Positions 23,191 through 31,064 of a stretch of DNA of 34,132 nucleotides are shown here, one piece after another; within the stretch, counting starts at the first letter, position 1, and every line of letters begins with the position of its first letter. The stretch lies in NCBI GenBank assembly GCA_965371225.1, contig CBDUXP010000039.1, forward strand, positions 1 to 34,132, given 5' to 3'. A program made the translations under genes and the position numbers. Under the pieces are notes generated by a model. The model was not told the DNA's origin, did not search any database, and saw only the letters and a program-made list of their open reading frames with translations. Origin of the DNA: CBDUXP01 sp965371225 [NCBI: uncultured bacterium]. Lineage in GTDB: Bacteria > Abyssobacteria > SURF-5 > CBDUXP01.

Positions 23191-24775
23191 GTTGCGACGC
23201 CTCCTGGCCGCCATCGTGTGCGTGTTGCTCGCAGCCGGGAGCGCGGGGGCCGAGGCGCCCGCCTCGCAACCGGGTGCGGCATCCCCCGCGTCTGCCGTCC
23301 AGCCGGCGGACAAAGCGGCCGTGGCACCGCGAGACGAACCGGACGGCGCAGACGCGCAGCCTCCGCAAACCGAGGCGCCTCCGAATTCTGGAGAGGGCGG
23401 CGCGGAAGTTACACAGCCGCCTCCCCTCCCTACCGCGCAAGAGCTGTTCGACCGGTACGCCCCGCGGCTGGCCATCGTGCGGTATGCCGCCAAGGTGGGT
23501 CAGCAGGATGGCGCACTGCGCACGGCGCATCAGTTGGGTGTGTTAGTGAACGCGGAGGGCCTGCTCCTGCTCCCGGGCCACGTGCAGGCCATGAACCTCA
23601 AACCGCGCAACTTTCGGATCAAGCTCGGCGAGGAATGGTACGACGGTGAACTACTCCGCCGCGAGGGGCCGTTGAACGTGAGTTACGCCCGAATCGTGCC
23701 GCCGGATGCGGAGGCCGATGCGGAAGAGGAGGACGCCGCCGGGACCTCCGCCCCCGTGTATCCGCCCCCCGTGACGTTCGCGGAACCGGTCCCGCTGTCC
23801 ATCGGTGACGCGGTGTGGGTTTTCGGCATGCTGCCGGAACAGGCGGGCCGGGCGAAGCAGCTCCGGCGGCGGCGCATCGCGGCGATTCTCGACGAACCGT
23901 CGACCGTGTACGTGCTCGACGGGCCGCCGACCCCGGCCGAGGCGGGGGGGCTCGTGCTCACGCTCGACGGCCGGCCCGCGGGCGTGGTCGGCTACGAGCT
24001 GTCGCGGCAGCAGGGGGGCGAGATTTACCTGCGGCACGGGCTGCCGCTGGTGTTTCCGGCCGCGCAGATCGCCACGAGCCTTGCGGAACCGCGTGAAGCG
24101 GAAACGACCGCCACGACCCAAGCCTGGTTCGGGATCCTGATGCAACCGCTGCACAACGATTTCAAACAGTACTTCGGCCTCGAGGACGAAACCGGGTTCA
24201 TCATCAGCAACGTGGTGCGCGATTCCCCTGCCGAACGCGCGGGCTTGCAGCGGGGGGACATCGTCGTGGAGTTCGATGGCGAGCCGGTGGACGTGCCGAA
24301 CGACTTGGCGGTGCTGACCTTCACGCGCGGGATTCGCGACCGGCCCATCGGGACGCCGATCCCCATGCAGTACTTGCGCGATGGAGTCCTGCACGACGGC
24401 ACGGTCGAACTGGCCGCGGTGCCCAAGACCGCTGCGAAGGCGGACGTGATCCGGCAGCCCGCGTGGGGGCTGCAGGTGCGCGAACTGACGCAGGACGTGG
24501 TCTACCTGTTGAACTTGCCGCCCGACATCACCGGGGTGGTGGTCGACGGGGTCGAGCCCGGCGGCCCCGCGCAGGGGGCGGGATTGCGGCCGGGGGACAT
24601 TGTGCGCGAGATCAACAGCAGCCCGGTGGACGGCCTGGGCGCGTACGGGGATGCCACCGATCAGTTGGCGGGGATGCGGTCCGAGAAGATCGTGCTGTTC
24701 GTGCAGCGCGGGCAACGAACCGGCTTCACCACCCTCGAACCCGACTGGCGGCTCCCCGCGCGCGACGATAGCTGA
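23180..24775 (+). CDS. HtrA-like pseudoprotease with two PDZ domains
   Basis: A 531-residue secreted protein with a signal peptide (about 1-24, ending AGA) and a Pro/Ala-rich linker (25-85). The protease-like domain has lost its triad. His134 may survive in LLPGHVQAM, but the Asp position reads NVSYARI (Ser168) and the GNSGGPL motif has become AEAGGLVL, with Ala255 in place of Ser. Two PDZ domains are well kept (about 320-400, PAERAGLQRGDIVVEFDG; about 445-520, GAGLRPGDIVREINS). The start codon lies inside the end of the active htrA gene. An inactive partner that binds substrates or hetero-oligomerises with the upstream protease is the natural reading, but it is inference. Confidence 0.88.
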   Translation: MPRKLRRLLAAIVCVLLAAGSAGAEAPASQPGAASPASAVQPADKAAVAPRDEPDGADAQPPQTEAPPNSGEGGAEVTQPPPLPTAQELFDRYAPRLAIVRYAAKVGQQDGALRTAHQLGVLVNAEGLLLLPGHVQAMNLKPRNFRIKLGEEWYDGELLRREGPLNVSYARIVPPDAEADAEEEDAAGTSAPVYPPPVTFAEPVPLSIGDAVWVFGMLPEQAGRAKQLRRRRIAAILDEPSTVYVLDGPPTPAEAGGLVLTLDGRPAGVVGYELSRQQGGEIYLRHGLPLVFPAAQIATSLAEPREAETTATTQAWFGILMQPLHNDFKQYFGLEDETGFIISNVVRDSPAERAGLQRGDIVVEFDGEPVDVPNDLAVLTFTRGIRDRPIGTPIPMQYLRDGVLHDGTVELAAVPKTAAKADVIRQPAWGLQVRELTQDVVYLLNLPPDITGVVVDGVEPGGPAQGAGLRPGDIVREINSSPVDGLGAYGDATDQLAGMRSEKIVLFVQRGQRTGFTTLEPDWRLPARDDS

Positions 24776-24778
24776 CTG

Positions 24779-24850
24779 GGTGCGGGCGACGCATGCGTCG
24801 CCCCTACACCAATTCGCGTGTAGGGCACGGATACCAAGCCGTGCCCCAAT
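24779..24850. repeat. Dispersed palindromic intergenic repeat, locus 2 (double hairpin)
   Basis: A perfect 20-bp palindrome GGGCGACGCATGCGTCGCCC (24784-24803) is followed by CCTACAC and, inverted, GTGTAGGG. A second hairpin follows: GGGCACGG-N8-CCGTGCCC (24823-24846). The same two-hairpin order occurs at 34040-34090. Confidence 0.6.
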
Positions 24851-24866
24851 CCATATGGATACCCCG

Positions 24867-24875
24867 TGCTAGCAT
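24867..24875 (+). promoter_or_regulatory. Extended -10 promoter giving a leaderless GTG start
   Basis: TGCTAGCAT ends 6 bases before the GTG at 24882. The predicted start nucleotide is the start codon itself, and there is no Shine-Dalgarno. Confidence 0.5.
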
Positions 24876-24881
24876 GACGCC

Positions 24882-25421
24882 GTGGCGCAAATGGCGAGGG
24901 GGCCGCTGCTGTATCTGTCGAGCCCGCTGGGGTTCAGCGAGCCCATGCGGCGGTGGATGTTCGAGCAGTTGCAACCGCTGTTGATAAAGCAGGGGTTTCG
25001 CGTGCTGAACCCGTGGGTGCTGAACCGGGACGTGGATCGGGAGATGCGCACCATCCGCGGGAAGAAAACGGCGGCGGCGCAGCTCGTGGCTACGCGCAAG
25101 CTGACGCACGCCATCGGCGCGACGAACTTCGCGGCGCTGGATGCGTGCGACCAGGTGCTGGCGGTGCTGGACGGGGTGGACGTGGATTCGGGGGTGGCGG
25201 CGGAACTGGGCTACGCGTTCCACGCGGGCAAGCTCCTGCACGGGCTGGCGACCGACCGCCGGCTGGCGCACGCAACGGACACCACGTTCTGTAACGCGAC
25301 GGTGCAGTACCTCATCGAAGCGAGCGGGGGGCGGTATTTCCCCAGCCTGGCCGCGCTGCGCCAGGCCTGGCGCGCGAAACCCGGCGGCGCGGTGCTGCAC
25401 AAGCTGCCGAAACAAGACTAA
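24882..25421 (+). CDS. Nucleoside 2-deoxyribosyltransferase-family protein
   Basis: A 179-residue single-domain protein with a GTG start. The N-terminal LLYLSSPLGFSE (9-20) and the active-site block LDGVDVDSGVAAELGYA (96-112), with a probable nucleophile Glu at 108, match the nucleoside 2-deoxyribosyltransferase superfamily. That superfamily also includes nucleotide N-glycosidases such as the RCL type. Either base exchange or hydrolysis of deoxynucleotides in salvage is possible. The stop TAA lies in the left arm of a long inverted repeat. There are no partner genes nearby to refine the role. Confidence 0.8.
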   Translation: MAQMARGPLLYLSSPLGFSEPMRRWMFEQLQPLLIKQGFRVLNPWVLNRDVDREMRTIRGKKTAAAQLVATRKLTHAIGATNFAALDACDQVLAVLDGVDVDSGVAAELGYAFHAGKLLHGLATDRRLAHATDTTFCNATVQYLIEASGGRYFPSLAALRQAWRAKPGGAVLHKLPKQD

Positions 25422-25577
25422 CCGCCAAGGCGCCAAGACCGCCAAGGAAGAAAACCCGAGAATCAGACTCCACGAAGGATCGCCAAGACCGCGGCGTCGG
25501 CAGGAATATCTTCGTGGTCTTCGTGGATGAGTGGTCCTCCTGGTCTTAGCCTTGGCGCTCTTGGCGTCTTGGCGGTT
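25420..25577. mobile_element. MITE-like long inverted repeat
   Basis: The 28-bp left arm (25420-25447) and right arm (25550-25577) are inverted copies matching at 26 of 28 positions. Both are built of AACCGCCAAGRCGCCAAG-type units. Inside, CCACGAAGG and CTTCGTGGTCTTCGTGG form a second, looser inverted pair. It has no coding capacity. The left end supplies the TAA stop of the upstream gene and the right end supplies a TAAAAT -10 for the next gene. Similar CGCCAAGG/CACGAAGG repeats are widespread in environmental genomes (memory). A faint partial copy lies near 31003-31040. Confidence 0.65.
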
Positions 25578-25608
25578 AAAATAGCGCCCCTTTCAGACTC
25601 GAACCCTC

Positions 25609-26715
25609 ATGTTATCCAGCCGCATGCACCTCATCGACTCCTCGGGCATCCGCAAGGTGTTCGACCTGGCGGCACAGCTCGAGAACCCGGTGAACCTGAG
25701 CATCGGCCAGCCGCACTATGACGTGCCCGATCCGGTCAAGGCCGAGGCCATCGCGCAGATCGAGGCGGGGTTCAACTCGTACACGCAGACGCAGGGCATT
25801 CCGGAACTGCGGGAGGCGGTGCAGAACCGCTACCAGGCGCGGTACGGGGTCGAGTGCGACGAGGCGATCATCTGCTCGGGCGTATCGGGGGCGCTCAACC
25901 TGGTGCTCATGGCGCTGATCGACGAGGGGGACGAGTTCCTGGTGCCGGACCCGTACTTCGTCATGTACAAGCACCTGATCCGGTTCCTGGGCGGCGTGCC
26001 GGTGTATCTGGACACGTATCCGGACTTCAGCCTCGATCCTGCCCGGCTCAAACGGCACGTCACGAGCAAGACGAAGGGGCTCCTGCTGAACAGCCCCGCG
26101 AATCCCACGGGCCGCGTCCTGAGCGAGGCCGAGTTGCGCGCGCTGGCCGACTTCGCCGGTGCGCACGACCTGCTGGTGATCAGCGACGAGATCTACGAGG
26201 ATTTCGCGTACGACGCGCCGTACACCACGATTGCGAAGTTCCATCCGAAGACGATCGTGCTCAACGGTTTCTCGAAGAGCGTGGCCATGACGGGCTGGCG
26301 CCTCGGCTACGCCCTCGGTCCCGGCGACCTCATCGAGGCCATGCAGACGCTGCAGCAGTACAGCTTCGTGTGCGCGCCGTCGTTCGCGCAGAAGGCGGGC
26401 CTCACAGCGCTGGAGTTCGACAACAGCGCGTACATCGCCGAGTACCGGCAGAAGCGCGACCGCATTTACGCCGGCCTGCGGGAGTTCATGGAGGTGGAGA
26501 AGCCTGGCGGCGCGTTCTACATCTTCCCGAAAGCGCCGGGCAGCGCGGGGGGCGTCGCGTTCGTGACGGAGGCCATCCGGCGCAACCTGTTGATCATCCC
26601 CGGCAACGTCTTCAGCGAGGCCGACACCCACCTGCGCATCTCCTTCGCCGCGAGCGACGAGACGATTGACGCGGGCATCGCGATCCTGCGCGACCTGACC
26701 GCCGACGTCAGCTAG
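25609..26715 (+). CDS. Class I/II aminotransferase
   Basis: A 368-residue PLP enzyme; the second ATG at 25624 is an equally good start. Motifs are NLSIGQPHYDVP (29-40), NSPANPTGRVL (161-171), SDEIYEDF (192-199), the PLP Lys223 in NGFSKSVAMTGWRLGY, and a substrate Arg in HLRISFAAS. It belongs with the aspartate/aromatic aminotransferases but is clearly different from the two in the lipA operon. The donor/acceptor pair is unknown. A TAAAAT box at the edge of the inverted repeat (25577-25582) probably drives it. The downstream small gene is convergent, with only 4 bases between the two stop codons. Confidence 0.92.
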   Translation: MLSSRMHLIDSSGIRKVFDLAAQLENPVNLSIGQPHYDVPDPVKAEAIAQIEAGFNSYTQTQGIPELREAVQNRYQARYGVECDEAIICSGVSGALNLVLMALIDEGDEFLVPDPYFVMYKHLIRFLGGVPVYLDTYPDFSLDPARLKRHVTSKTKGLLLNSPANPTGRVLSEAELRALADFAGAHDLLVISDEIYEDFAYDAPYTTIAKFHPKTIVLNGFSKSVAMTGWRLGYALGPGDLIEAMQTLQQYSFVCAPSFAQKAGLTALEFDNSAYIAEYRQKRDRIYAGLREFMEVEKPGGAFYIFPKAPGSAGGVAFVTEAIRRNLLIIPGNVFSEADTHLRISFAASDETIDAGIAILRDLTADVS

Positions 26716-26719
26716 CCGG

Positions 26720-26896
26720 CTAGCGGTCGAAGAACCGCCGGAAGAAGCCGCCCGTATCCCCGGTGGCGCGCCGAACCCGCACGTTCTCGTACCCCTGCTC
26801 GCGCAGGCGCTTGATAACGGCGCTCTTGCTCTCGCCTTCCATGGTACCGCGCTCGTCGACGCCTGCCCGGCGCGCCGCGTAGCGGAATTTCGGCAT
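26720..26896 (-). CDS. 58-residue GspF N-domain-like protein
   Basis: A small gene reading MPKFRYAARRAG, then GTMEGESKSAVIKRLREQGY and VRVRRATGD, ending GGFFRRFFDR. The pattern M-x-x-F-x-Y-x-A, Gly-x-x-x-G, a helix ending LR-x-x-GY and a short strand is that of the N-terminal cytoplasmic stretch of type II secretion/type IV pilus GspF/PilC proteins. Here it stands alone. The GspF-like gene at 33023-34012 lacks exactly this segment. A TAGAAT box (26926-26931, minus strand) lies about 30 bases upstream and could be the promoter; the Shine-Dalgarno is weak. The frame is intact and highly patterned, so I believe it is real. Function unknown. Confidence 0.7.
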   Translation of the reverse strand: MPKFRYAARRAGVDERGTMEGESKSAVIKRLREQGYENVRVRRATGDTGGFFRRFFDR

Positions 26897-27090
26897 AGTC
26901 CGCGCCTACCGCTCCCCTCGCGAAGATTCTACCCCCTTTTCCTCCCAGGCGTCTCCCAGAGCCAGAGCCGCCTGAACGACATTTTTCATCCGCCGGAGCC
27001 CTCCTGCGACGAGTCGCGAGGGTGGAGGCGGAGGGCCGCAGCGATGGGTTGCCGACCATGTGATTTCTCAGCCGCGGCTGGGGTAACATA

Positions 27091-27399
27091 GTGGCGTATG
27101 AGGAATACGCGGTGCCGCCCCATTTGACGCTCTACAATCTCCGCGGCTGTCCGTTCTGCATCCGGGTGAAGAAGCACTTGGCCCGCCTGGATCTGGAGTT
27201 TGTCGAGATTCAAGTGCCGCGCTTCCGCCGCTGGCGCAAGGACGTGCAGCGCCTCTCGGGCCAGCGGCAGGTGCCGGTGCTCGTGGACGGTGAGCGAGTC
27301 ATCGCCGATTCGCAGACCATCTGTGAATACCTCTCCGCGCAGTACGGACGCCCCAGCGGGGCGGTGGGAAGGCTCGCACCCGGTGCGCAACTCACATAG
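27091..27399 (+). CDS. Glutaredoxin-like / GST N-terminal-domain protein
   Basis: A 102-residue thioredoxin-fold protein. It has a beta strand LTLYNLRGCPFCIRVKKHL with the redox motif CPFC at 20-23, the cis-Pro turn QVPVLVDGE and the glutathione-binding style DSQTICEYL near the end. That is a monothiol/dithiol glutaredoxin fused to nothing else, or equally the first domain of a glutathione S-transferase. The GTG at 27091 is the longest start. A TAACAT box at 27084-27089 ends just before it, so the GTG at 27112 may be the real start. It would carry out thiol-disulfide exchange in the cytoplasm. Confidence 0.85.
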   Translation: MAYEEYAVPPHLTLYNLRGCPFCIRVKKHLARLDLEFVEIQVPRFRRWRKDVQRLSGQRQVPVLVDGERVIADSQTICEYLSAQYGRPSGAVGRLAPGAQLT

Positions 27400-27452
27400 G
27401 CCGCGGCCACCACGATGAGCGAACGAGCCGAACGGGAGGGGAAACGGCGCTC

Positions 27453-28049
27453 ATGATGCAACTGGGATTCGACGATCCCCGGACCGAGCGGCAGTTCTGG
27501 GTCATTCAGCTCGTCAGCGAAGGGACGCGCGCGTCCCGCACGACCGTCGCGAAGATTCGGACCCTGCGTCCGGTAGACGACCTTCTGGAGCTGCTGCAAG
27601 ATGAGGAGGCCGAAACGCGCGCCGCCGGCACCGGCATGCTGTGGACCATCTGGATGGGCGCGGCGGGCGATGCGGCCGAACGAACCGTCCGCCGCGGGAT
27701 AGACCTGATAGGCCGCGAGCGGCTGGAGGAGGCCGAAGCGCTCTTCACCGACCTGATCGCCGAGTACCCGGAGTTCGCCGAGGCCTATAACAAGCGCGCG
27801 ACGGTGCGCTACCTGGCGGGCATGCCGCAGGCCGCCATCGCGGACTGCGAGGCCGCCCTGCGGCACAACCCCATCCACTTCGGGGCGTGGCACGGGCTCG
27901 GGCTCTGCCATGAAGCGCGCAACGCGTACCGGGAAGCGGCCGCCGCGTATGAAGAAGCGCTGGCGTTGCAGCCGTACGCGGAGGAAAACCGCCGGCACCT
28001 GGAGCGGTGCCGCGCCCGCCTTCAGCAGTCGGCCGGCGGCGCGTCCTAA
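27453..28049 (+). CDS. TPR-repeat protein
   Basis: 198 residues. A helical N-terminal part of about 80 residues (RTERQFWVIQLVSEG, then VDDLLELLQDEEAETRAAG) precedes about three tetratricopeptide repeats (about 85-186). Typical TPR spacing is seen in AEALFTDLIAEYPEFAEAYN, ATVRYLAGMPQAAIADCEAA and GLGLCHEARNAYREAAAAYE. It has no signal peptide or transmembrane segment, so it is probably a cytoplasmic scaffold for protein contacts. GGGAGGGG lies about 13 bases before the ATG. Its stop overlaps the stop of the convergent Zn-ribbon gene. Function unknown. Confidence 0.85.
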   Translation: MMQLGFDDPRTERQFWVIQLVSEGTRASRTTVAKIRTLRPVDDLLELLQDEEAETRAAGTGMLWTIWMGAAGDAAERTVRRGIDLIGRERLEEAEALFTDLIAEYPEFAEAYNKRATVRYLAGMPQAAIADCEAALRHNPIHFGAWHGLGLCHEARNAYREAAAAYEEALALQPYAEENRRHLERCRARLQQSAGGAS

Positions 28050-28246
28050 GCGCCCGGCTTGAGCATCCGGTCGCGTTCCCGGGTGCGATAGAAGCAGAAG
28101 TCGCACAAGCCGGACAGCACGACCTCCAAGTAGTTCACCGGGTGCGTATTACCCTGAATCAAGTAGGTCTGCCCTTCCATGGGCATGTCCACGACCACTA
28201 AACACTTGCTACAGGTGTAGGTCTTCGTGGGGACCGTCTTCGCCAC
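28046..28246 (-). CDS. Small zinc-ribbon-like protein (two CxxC)
   Basis: 66 residues from a GTG at 28246, chosen because AAGGA lies 8 bases upstream; the longer open frame to 28297 has only an Arg/Ala-rich extension. CSKC near the N-terminus and CDFC about 35 residues later would bind one Zn ion. Between them the sequence reads VVVDMPMEGQTYLIQGN. The Lys/Arg-rich end (YRTRERDRMLKPG) could contact nucleic acid. I do not recognise the family. Confidence 0.65.
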   Translation of the reverse strand: MAKTVPTKTYTCSKCLVVVDMPMEGQTYLIQGNTHPVNYLEVVLSGLCDFCFYRTRERDRMLKPGA

Positions 28247-28389
28247 TGCCGCCGTCCTTGAGGTTGCGGGGCCGAACGCACGCGGACGCGCGTGCACCGC
28301 GCGCCCACGCAGGTAGCCTATGCGCCGCCCCGGTTCGCGTCAAGCGCGCCGGGGCGGGGCCCGACATCCGGCCCGGGGGGCGGGATACG

Positions 28390-29343
28390 ATGAGTGGCGC
28401 GCTGGCGACGCGTCCCATGCACGGTCGACTCTTGATAACCGGCTTGAGTGGTTTCCTGGGGGCGCACTGCGCCTGGCGGTTCCGCGAGCAGTGGGAGGTG
28501 TTCGGCACGATCCACCGCTCCACCGTCGGCATCCCCGGGGTGCGGACAGTCCGCATGGATCTGGCGAATACGCAGGCCGTGGCGGAAGCCGTCGCCGCCG
28601 TGCAACCCGAAGTCATCCTGCACGCGGGCGCCATGACGAAGCCGGAGGCGTGCGAGCGCCGGCCCGGAGCGGCTACGGCGGTAAACGTGCACGGGACCGC
28701 CGCCCTGTGCGCCGCGGCCCGCGAGGTCGGGGCCCGCCTCATCTACGTCAGCACGGACCTGGTCTTCAGCGGCCGCCACGCCCCGTACGACGAGCACGCG
28801 CCGCCGCACCCGCTCAGCCACTACGGGCGTACCAAGCTGCAGGGCGAGCGGCTCGTGCGCCAGTGCGGCGACCTGGGGTGCACGCTGCGCACGAGCATTC
28901 TGTACGGCTGGCCGAAGGGGCCGCACGGTTGCTTTCTGGACTGGTTCGTGCAGGGGGTCAAGGGGGACGCGCCTCTGCGGTTATTCACGGACCAACGCCG
29001 CGCGTTCCTGTTTATCGAGGATGCCGTCGAAATGATCCGGCGCGTGCTAGCGCAGCCCACCACCCCACACCTGCTGCACCTGGCGGGCGGCGAGGCGGGC
29101 AGCCGGTACACTTTCGGCCAACACTTCTGCGAAATCTTCGGCTGGCCCACCACCAGCATCGAACCCGGCAGCATGGAGGAGATGCGCGATTACGCCGCGC
29201 GGCCGGCTGATTGCTCCCTCAGCGGGGACCGGTTCGCGCACAGGTACGACTTCCGCGCGCGCGCCATGTGGGACGGGCTGCTGGCGCTGTCCGAGCACAG
29301 TCGCGGCGCCGTGTTCGGCCCGCGGCCCCTCGAGCGCCCCTAA
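28390..29343 (+). CDS. RmlD-like extended SDR (dTDP-4-dehydrorhamnose reductase family)
   Basis: 317 residues from the ATG at 28390 (ATG 28417 is an alternative). Rossmann NAD(P) motif TGLSGFLG (17-24), YVSTDLVFSG (119-128) and the catalytic Tyr145/Lys149 of SHYGRTK are all present, so the enzyme should be active. This motif set is typical of the RmlD_sub_bind family, which includes the final step of dTDP-rhamnose synthesis and also methionine adenosyltransferase beta-like proteins. There are no rml neighbours, so a role in sugar-nucleotide reduction is only the family default. Its stop overlaps that of the small membrane gene on the other strand. Confidence 0.85.
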   Translation: MSGALATRPMHGRLLITGLSGFLGAHCAWRFREQWEVFGTIHRSTVGIPGVRTVRMDLANTQAVAEAVAAVQPEVILHAGAMTKPEACERRPGAATAVNVHGTAALCAAAREVGARLIYVSTDLVFSGRHAPYDEHAPPHPLSHYGRTKLQGERLVRQCGDLGCTLRTSILYGWPKGPHGCFLDWFVQGVKGDAPLRLFTDQRRAFLFIEDAVEMIRRVLAQPTTPHLLHLAGGEAGSRYTFGQHFCEIFGWPTTSIEPGSMEEMRDYAARPADCSLSGDRFAHRYDFRARAMWDGLLALSEHSRGAVFGPRPLERP

Positions 29344-29507
29344 GAAGCGTCGGCCTCGGGGGCCGCCTCAAGCTCCTCGGCCAGGGCGGCGGCACGGGCG
29401 GCGCGCTCCTCCAGCATCTCCATCACGAACAGCACCACGTAGACGCCGCCGCCGACGACGACGCCGAACAGCAACACCACGACGAGCTTGATGATTTCCG
29501 CGTCCAT
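29340..29507 (-). CDS. 55-residue single-pass membrane protein
   Basis: It begins MDAEIIKLVVVLLFGVVVGG and continues as a hydrophobic helix to about residue 29. An amphipathic, acidic and Ala-rich tail follows (MEMLEERAARAAALAEELEA) that could form a coiled coil. A clear promoter (TGCTACAAT, 29541 to 29533) lies 25 bases upstream, which supports a real gene. It is not in an obvious operon. I do not recognise it. It resembles other small membrane-anchored helix proteins only in shape. Confidence 0.6.
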   Translation of the reverse strand: MDAEIIKLVVVLLFGVVVGGGVYVVLFVMEMLEERAARAAALAEELEAAPEADAS

Positions 29508-29532
29508 GGGGCGTCTCGCAGGGTTCCCCCCG

Positions 29533-29541
29533 ATTGTAGCA
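29533..29541 (-). promoter_or_regulatory. Extended -10 promoter of the small membrane gene
   Basis: TGCTACAAT on the minus strand. The predicted start is near 29526, giving a leader of about 19 bases. Confidence 0.5.
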
Positions 29542-29584
29542 GAGGGATTGCGGGCCCGCGGCCACGCCGCCGAAGTGCGGCACG

Positions 29585-30883
29585 CTACCCGCGCGACCAG
29601 TGGTGCATGCCATCGTCAATGGCGCGGCGGAGCGTGCGCCGATGCCACCACCCGCCTTCGCTGTGGCAGATGACGGTGGCGCGGTCCGCGCGGAACCAGC
29701 GGCGCAACACGGCGTTCAACTCCTCGCGGCCCAGGCCCGCGATCCGCGCTGCGTCCTCCTCCGGGGTCGGCAGCGTCTCGGGGCGGTCGAGAAGCTCGGT
29801 CACGCCGTACCACGCGGCCAGCTCGCCGGGATCATCCGCCCGGTAATCCACTTGGCAGTGCATGAAGCGCCGCATGCGGTCGATCTCGGCCTCGGTCACC
29901 CCCGCCTCGCCAAACTCGCGCACCTCCGCCAGCAAGCTCGTGGTGCAGTCCAGCATCTGCTCCCGCCGGCACGCGGCGTGGGCGAGGAAGTACCCGCCGT
30001 CGTGAAAGTGCGCCAGGGTGGAGCCCACGTCGTACGCCAGGCCGGCACGTTCGCGCACGCGGAGAAACAGCCGGGAGCTGAGCCCGCCGCCGAGCAGGAA
30101 GTTCGCCGCCTGCAGCGGGCCCACGTCCGGCGATCCAAAGCGACACACGGGGAGCGCCAGCATGACGCCGCAGCCGCCACCCATCGCATCGAGCACCAGG
30201 CGCTGCGCCGCCGGTTCGCCCACCTCGCTGGTGGCCGGGCCGTGCCCCGGACCGGTCCCGTCGGGCACCGGACCGAAGGCCGCATCTACTGCCGCTTGCG
30301 CGGCGTCCACCTGAAAATCCCCGGCCACGGCGAGCACCGCGTTGCCCGGCCGAAAGTACTGCGTGTAATGGTCGCCCAATTGCGCCGCGGTAAACCCGTC
30401 GACCGTCTCGTGCCGGCCGCTGACCTCGAAGCCCAGGGGATGGTCGGGCCACAGGTGCTGGCGAATCTCCGCGTCGGCATCGCTCCCGCCCGCCGCGCGC
30501 TCGTGCAGGATGATGGTGCGTTCCCGTTCGATCTCCCAGCGGCTGACCGCCGCGCGGAACGTGAGCGCCGCCAGCGCCTGCAACCCTTCCACCATGTAAT
30601 CCCGGTGCAGGGTGAGGTAGACCTGCGTAAAGTCGGGCGACGTCTGGGCATTGACCTCGCCGCCGCGCTCCTCGACGAAAGCGCACAACTCCCCGGAATC
30701 CGCAAACTGATCGTTGCCTTGGAACACGAGGTGTTCGACAAAGTGGGTAATCCCGTTCGTCGCGCGCGTCTCGCACCCGGATCCCACGCGCAAGAACACG
30801 GAGGCGTGCACGGCGTGCCCGTGGCCGGTGGGCACCAGAATGGTCGTTAAGCCGTTGGCAAGCGTGCGGCGGTGCACCGACAT
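29585..30883 (-). CDS. M16-family zinc metallopeptidase
   Basis: A 432-residue member of the insulinase/mitochondrial-processing-peptidase family. The inverted zinc motif HFVEH (47-51) and Glu128 in RTIILHERA supply the ligands (H47, H51, E128) and catalytic E50. Length and the second-half block GGGLSSRLFLRVRERAGLAYDVGS are typical of single-chain M16B proteins, which work as dimers on peptides. No signal peptide is seen, so it is probably cytoplasmic. It is transcribed alone and divergently from carD. Confidence 0.93.
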   Translation of the reverse strand: MSVHRRTLANGLTTILVPTGHGHAVHASVFLRVGSGCETRATNGITHFVEHLVFQGNDQFADSGELCAFVEERGGEVNAQTSPDFTQVYLTLHRDYMVEGLQALAALTFRAAVSRWEIERERTIILHERAAGGSDADAEIRQHLWPDHPLGFEVSGRHETVDGFTAAQLGDHYTQYFRPGNAVLAVAGDFQVDAAQAAVDAAFGPVPDGTGPGHGPATSEVGEPAAQRLVLDAMGGGCGVMLALPVCRFGSPDVGPLQAANFLLGGGLSSRLFLRVRERAGLAYDVGSTLAHFHDGGYFLAHAACRREQMLDCTTSLLAEVREFGEAGVTEAEIDRMRRFMHCQVDYRADDPGELAAWYGVTELLDRPETLPTPEEDAARIAGLGREELNAVLRRWFRADRATVICHSEGGWWHRRTLRRAIDDGMHHWSRG

Positions 30884-30968
30884 GGCAGTGGGGGCCTACG
30901 CGCGTCGCCCGCCGTGCACCGCGCGTGGACGGCCGTGCGCGCATGCGGACCACGCGCGAAGGTGGTCC

Positions 30969-30997
30969 AGTGTAGCGACGCACGATTCCGGCGGCAA
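30969..30997 (-). promoter_or_regulatory. Promoter of the M16 peptidase gene
   Basis: On the minus strand TTGCCG (30997 to 30992), a 17-base spacer and TACACT (30974 to 30969). This implies a leader of about 80 bases. Confidence 0.4.
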
Positions 30998-31064
30998 CCG
31001 AAGGCCAAGGCGCTAAAACTACCGCGAAACCAAGGCGATAACACGCCGCGTCATGCCGGAAACG

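Noticed and set aside
26906-26989. 27-codon minus-strand frame starting MKNVVQAALALGDAWEEKG with GGAGGG upstream, ending 9 bases before the small GspF-N-like gene
   Set aside because: It is attractive as a leader peptide, but the TAGAAT box proposed for the next gene lies inside it and no family is recognised. Conservation across relatives would decide.
27415-27456. 13-codon frame (MSERAEREGKRRS) overlapping the TPR gene start
   Set aside because: Too short and without a Shine-Dalgarno. The overlap can arise by chance.
31003-31040. Second copy of the CGCCAAGG repeat (CCAAGGCGCTAAAACTACCG)
   Set aside because: Only partial unit similarity and no inverted partner, so too degenerate to call an element.
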